A DNA stretch of 8,738 nucleotides from Candidatus Saccharimonadota bacterium (GTDB lineage Bacteria > Patescibacteriota > Saccharimonadia > Saccharimonadales > Saccharimonadaceae): the NCBI GenBank assembly GCA_027451185.1, contig DAIDJW010000023.1:1-8738 (forward strand), given 5' to 3'. The notes beneath the pieces were generated by a model. The model saw only the letters and a program-made list of their open reading frames with translations, was not told the DNA's origin and did no database searches. Each line of letters begins with the position of its first letter. The first letter of the stretch is position 1. Positions 6,455 through 8,738 of the stretch are shown piece by piece. The translations under genes were made by a program, and so were the position numbers.

Positions 6455-7636
6455 CTAAAAAAGTGTTGGTTGCACGTTATCGACGCGCACGTCCATAGGG
6501 AAGCGTAGTCTGCGGCCACGAATAATAAGATTGGCGCCAACATAATACGGCTTTCCAGGAACGTTGTATTCGCAGGTTTCCTGAATCGGGCAGCCTCCGC
6601 ATGAATCGCGGTAAGCTTTTCGTTGGGCCGGATCGTCAATACTGACTAATTGCGGAATCAGGTGCGTCAATCTACCCTTACGCGTCTTACGCCCCAAAGG
6701 CTCAAGCGTTACATTGCCGGGACTGTCACCGCACAATGCTTCGGACAGCATCCAAACAGCGTTGCACAGTTGTAGTGGATCGACACCTTTTTCTTCGCCG
6801 TATTTAAAGTATAGTTGGCGTAAAGCATCTGCCATCTGGTCGGTATATAAATTAGTGCCGTGAGGGGTGTTGCCAAAATCAATCATTTCGTTGTCGATGC
6901 TGACGCGCATGACATGTAGGTCGACTGGGGGCGGGAAGTTAAATAAATCGATTAAGCCCCCGTCCATTAAGAAATAAAGAATCATACTGGTCATTTTTTT
7001 CTGAAAGCCAACAAAACCTTCGCCTTTTTTGTTTCTGACTAGCGACAGACTTTGCTCGTAGTTGTCTACACCGTCAAAAATCTTGCGCGGATCGCCATCG
7101 AACCGTTCCTGCAAGCGGCGCGAGTTTTCCAGCCATTCTTGAGCGACAGTTTGTTGAAAACCTAAACCGTGCTCGGTCAAAAGCTGGACGATCGTTGCCT
7201 CGTCGAACAACTGCGCTGTTTGGCAGTCAAATAACTCAGGCACATCGTCATACAGCGCCGACATTCGTTTGAAGGCGTCGTTCGATTTGATGCCGCCGCG
7301 CATATAATAGCAGGTGTTAAATAGTAGCATGGCGTGATCGCGGGTACCCAGTGCTAAAGTTTTTGGCATATGACGCGGGTCTTGCGGCACGCGTGTTGAA
7401 TCTAAGTTATAAGGGTACGCATTGTTTAAATAAGCCTCCATCAGCGTATCAATTACCGCGTAGGCGTGCGCCTTATTAATGGTATACTGTAGTGCTTCAC
7501 CGTTTGCGGGCCGTACCTCGGAAGTATAATCGTCCGGCACGGTAGGTTTTGGAGCGGACACAAACAGCCTGTCAAACTCATTATCGTCAAAAAGAGTTGC
7601 CTCGGGGTAAGATAGTTCTAGCTGCTCGGCGTCCAT
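6455..7636 (-). CDS. Divergent HhH-GPD (endonuclease III-like) DNA glycosylase, putative iron-sulphur protein
   Basis: This 393-residue protein is not one I know by name, but it carries the landmarks of the HhH-GPD base-excision superfamily. Residues 208-220 (FVGFQKKMTSMIL) line up with the helix-hairpin-helix of endonuclease III, placing K214 on the catalytic lysine. VDLHVMRV (238-245) matches the VDTHVxRV strand, with D239 on the catalytic aspartate. CGGCPIQETCEY (346-357) repeats the C-x2-C-x5-C end of the [4Fe-4S] loop, including the trailing EY. The fourth cysteine is not six residues upstream as usual; C302 is the best candidate, 44 residues away, across a basic segment (316-323). Helix-rich residues 50-200 would be the remainder of the glycosylase core. 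The N-terminal 45 residues are acidic and look disordered. By family it would excise damaged bases or nick DNA, but substrate and activity are inference. It is convergent with the GH3 gene, 13 bases apart. Confidence 0.7.
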   Translation of the reverse strand: MDAEQLELSYPEATLFDDNEFDRLFVSAPKPTVPDDYTSEVRPANGEALQYTINKAHAYAVIDTLMEAYLNNAYPYNLDSTRVPQDPRHMPKTLALGTRDHAMLLFNTCYYMRGGIKSNDAFKRMSALYDDVPELFDCQTAQLFDEATIVQLLTEHGLGFQQTVAQEWLENSRRLQERFDGDPRKIFDGVDNYEQSLSLVRNKKGEGFVGFQKKMTSMILYFLMDGGLIDLFNFPPPVDLHVMRVSIDNEMIDFGNTPHGTNLYTDQMADALRQLYFKYGEEKGVDPLQLCNAVWMLSEALCGDSPGNVTLEPLGRKTRKGRLTHLIPQLVSIDDPAQRKAYRDSCGGCPIQETCEYNVPGKPYYVGANLIIRGRRLRFPMDVRVDNVQPTLF

Positions 7637-7642
7637 CGGACT

Positions 7643-7671
7643 ATCTAACCATCACTGGCGACGTTGCGCAA
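7643..7671 (-). promoter_or_regulatory. Possible promoter of the HhH-GPD-like gene
   Basis: On the minus strand TTGCGC (7666-7671) and TTAGAT (7643-7648) are 17 bases apart, with TG one base upstream of the -10 (7650-7651). The hexamers are weak (three of six each), but the spacing would start transcription at the A of the ATG at 7636. No clear Shine-Dalgarno site is present, so this may be another leaderless start. Confidence 0.35.
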
Positions 7672-7672
7672 C
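7663..7672. repeat. Perfect 10-base palindrome, possible operator
   Basis: GTTGCGCAAC is its own reverse complement. It covers the candidate -35 of the HhH-GPD-like gene, 27 to 36 bases before the start codon. A regulator bound here would affect that promoter. The short length means chance is possible. Confidence 0.35.
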
Positions 7673-7677
7673 CATAA

Positions 7678-7691
7678 GAAAGTTGACTTTC
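7678..7691. repeat. Inverted repeat GAAAGT-TG-ACTTTC, possible operator
   Basis: Two perfect six-base arms flank two bases and overlap the -35 region of the plus-strand promoter for the DUF378 gene. The position fits an operator. The site is too short and isolated to be a terminator for either flanking gene, as both read away from it. Confidence 0.35.
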
Positions 7692-7716
7692 AAGCCATCG
7701 CGAACAAGCGTATAGT
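7688..7716 (+). promoter_or_regulatory. Possible promoter of the DUF378 gene
   Basis: TATAGT (7711-7716, five of six) follows TTTCAA (7688-7693, three of six) by 17 bases. A second TATAGT overlaps at 7716-7721. The better -35 match, TTGACT at 7683-7688, is 22 bases from the -10, too far for normal use. Transcription near 7723 would give a leader of about 22 bases. Confidence 0.45.
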
Positions 7717-7731
7717 ATAGTTACAACCTAA

Positions 7732-7740
7732 TAGGAGGTG
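7732..7740 (+). promoter_or_regulatory. Strong Shine-Dalgarno site of the DUF378 gene
   Basis: TAGGAGGTG is a near-perfect match to the anti-Shine-Dalgarno sequence, with six bases between AGGAGG and the ATG at 7745. It fixes the start and shows that this organism uses classical ribosome binding sites for some genes. Confidence 0.85.
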
Positions 7741-7744
7741 TGCA

Positions 7745-7951
7745 ATGAGAATACTCAATATAACCGCCCTCATATTAATCTTAATCGGTGCTCTTAACTG
7801 GGGCCTAGTCGGAGTATTTGACTACAATCTAGTCGATTCCATCTTCGGCAAGGGCTCGGTCCTAGCGCGTATCATCTACGACCTAGTCGGTGCAGCCGCC
7901 GTCTACAAGATTGTTGTGGCTCTTAGTACGCGCATGATGAAACAGAGCTAA
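7745..7951 (+). CDS. DUF378 small membrane protein
   Basis: This 68-residue protein has two hydrophobic helices, about 4-24 and 40-60, joined by a short polar loop. The first helix ends in GALNWGLVG (15-23), the hallmark of the DUF378 family, and the RIIYDLVG segment (42-49) before the second helix is also typical. Length matches the usual 65-80 residues. The family has no established function; members are small cytoplasmic-membrane proteins. The gene has its own promoter region and a strong ribosome binding site, which suggests substantial expression. It ends in tandem stops (TAATAA) and is convergent with the DUF1861 gene 13 bases away. Confidence 0.93.
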   Translation: MRILNITALILILIGALNWGLVGVFDYNLVDSIFGKGSVLARIIYDLVGAAAVYKIVVALSTRMMKQS

Positions 7952-7964
7952 TAAACCTCGGCGC

Positions 7965-8738
7965 CTAAGTTACGTGGCGAATTCTCGCAAAACCGATGTT
8001 GCCGTCACTGACGCCAAACGTCATATATCTTAGCCGTCCATTGTAGGCGCCGCCGGTAAAGACAACGTCACTCAAATCAGTTTCGGCGTCATCTTTGGTA
8101 ACGCCACCTTTGAAGTTAGAAGCCGTGGCTAGAACGCCTAAATCAACAATATGGCGCGGCGCGGTGTTATAGCCGTACAGCAATGATTCATAATGGCGCG
8201 CCTGACCGTCTTCGCCGGCCCGCCAAGCTCGGTGGGCTGCTAATATATAGCGGTTTGGGCCAACACCGACAATGTCGTTGACGCCGCCCCAAATTCCGCT
8301 GCCAACAGGTAGTAAATGTTCACTAATTAGTAGGGCTTTGGCGATAGTCTCGGCGCTTAAATCGTCGATACTATCTAGTGTAATGTGAGAAATCGTTCCA
8401 TTATCACCGACACCGCGGAGCTGGGGCCTTCCAAAAACTTCTATTTCTGTTCCCAGCGGACCGTAGCCGGGCGCGATTCGAATATCTTTCATCCATTCGG
8501 GCCCATCGGCAAAATGTTCTAGCTTGTCTAAGCTGGTCCCTGTATAAAAACGGGTGCATAGGGTCATAACCTGATTGTGGATTTCCGGGTCGGGTTGAGC
8601 GTCGACATAACTTAGGACCCACACATCTTCCAGCTGCCCGTTGCGTAATCTTCGCTTGACCTTGGTCAGTGCCGCATCTTCACCGGTGAATGTTTCGGCA
8701 TCATCGTAAGGGAAGAGCGGTTTCCGGGGATTTTCGAC
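7965..8738 (-). CDS. DUF1861 family protein, N-terminus beyond the window
   Basis: The reading frame is open from the TAG stop at 7965-7967 to the right edge, giving 257 visible residues. An in-frame GTG at 8622-8624 is not a convincing start, because the 38 residues before it are coding-like (for example FTGEDAALTK). Family landmarks as I recall them include GPEWMKDIR, a WGGVNDI segment, DLSDVVFTGG near the C-terminus and a closing SDGNIGFARI. About 40-50 residues are probably missing compared with a family length near 300. DUF1861 proteins look like beta-propellers related to sugar-active families such as GH130 and GH43; that link is from memory and the reaction is unknown. No signal peptide can be judged without the N-terminus. 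The neighbouring GH3 gene would fit a glycan role, but they are not in one operon. Confidence 0.8.
   Translation of the reverse strand, partial: VENPRKPLFPYDDAETFTGEDAALTKVKRRLRNGQLEDVWVLSYVDAQPDPEIHNQVMTLCTRFYTGTSLDKLEHFADGPEWMKDIRIAPGYGPLGTEIEVFGRPQLRGVGDNGTISHITLDSIDDLSAETIAKALLISEHLLPVGSGIWGGVNDIVGVGPNRYILAAHRAWRAGEDGQARHYESLLYGYNTAPRHIVDLGVLATASNFKGGVTKDDAETDLSDVVFTGGAYNGRLRYMTFGVSDGNIGFARIRHVT

Noticed and set aside
7683..7688. TTGACT as -35 of the DUF378 promoter
   Set aside because: It is the best single match to the -35 consensus nearby, but it is 22 bases from the TATAGT -10; no good -10 lies at 16-18 bases.
8622..8624. GTG as start of the DUF1861 gene
   Set aside because: The frame stays open and coding-like upstream to the window edge, so the gene is cut by the edge and the true start is outside.

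Overview
The window is a compact bacterial stretch of about 8.7 kb, almost entirely coding, with seven protein genes and no RNA genes, insertion sequences, CRISPR arrays or long repeats that I can see. GC content looks moderate. TAA, TAG and TGA are all used as stops, which fits the standard bacterial code. The short intergenic gaps, the DUF378 protein, the MdlA/MdlB-type exporter pair and a solo ParB-like protein would fit a small-genome bacterium, perhaps Candidatus Saccharibacteria (Patescibacteria). That placement is an impression from gene content, not something I could test.

Left block, minus strand (transcribed right to left): a heterodimeric ABC exporter made of two half-transporters whose genes overlap by four bases (3452-5227 and 1389-3455), then a ParB/KorB-like protein (29-1294) after a 94-base gap that shows no terminator. 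The two exporter halves carry complementary defects in their ATP sites, as in TM287/288-type exporters: one composite site should hydrolyse ATP and the other should be degenerate.

Centre: a membrane-anchored glycoside hydrolase family 3 (NagZ-like) gene (5275-6441, plus strand) diverges from the exporter. The two start codons are only 47 bases apart. That gap holds two nearly superimposed promoters on opposite strands, placed so that both transcripts should begin at or within about three bases of the start codon. This is the most striking regulatory feature in the window.

Right block: a convergent minus-strand gene (6455-7636) encodes a protein I read as a divergent HhH-GPD (endonuclease III-like) DNA glycosylase with an unusual iron-sulphur cysteine spacing. 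It shares a 108-base divergent promoter region, containing two inverted repeats, with a small two-helix DUF378 membrane protein (7745-7951, plus strand). The window ends inside a DUF1861 gene on the minus strand (7965 to the right edge), whose N-terminus lies outside.

Functionally the neighbourhood mixes cell-envelope work (exporter, GH3 enzyme, DUF378 membrane protein, possibly the DUF1861 sugar-related protein) with DNA-binding or DNA-repair proteins (ParB-like, HhH-GPD-like). I see no defence island, toxin-antitoxin pair or mobile element. No stretch longer than 300 bases lacks a gene.
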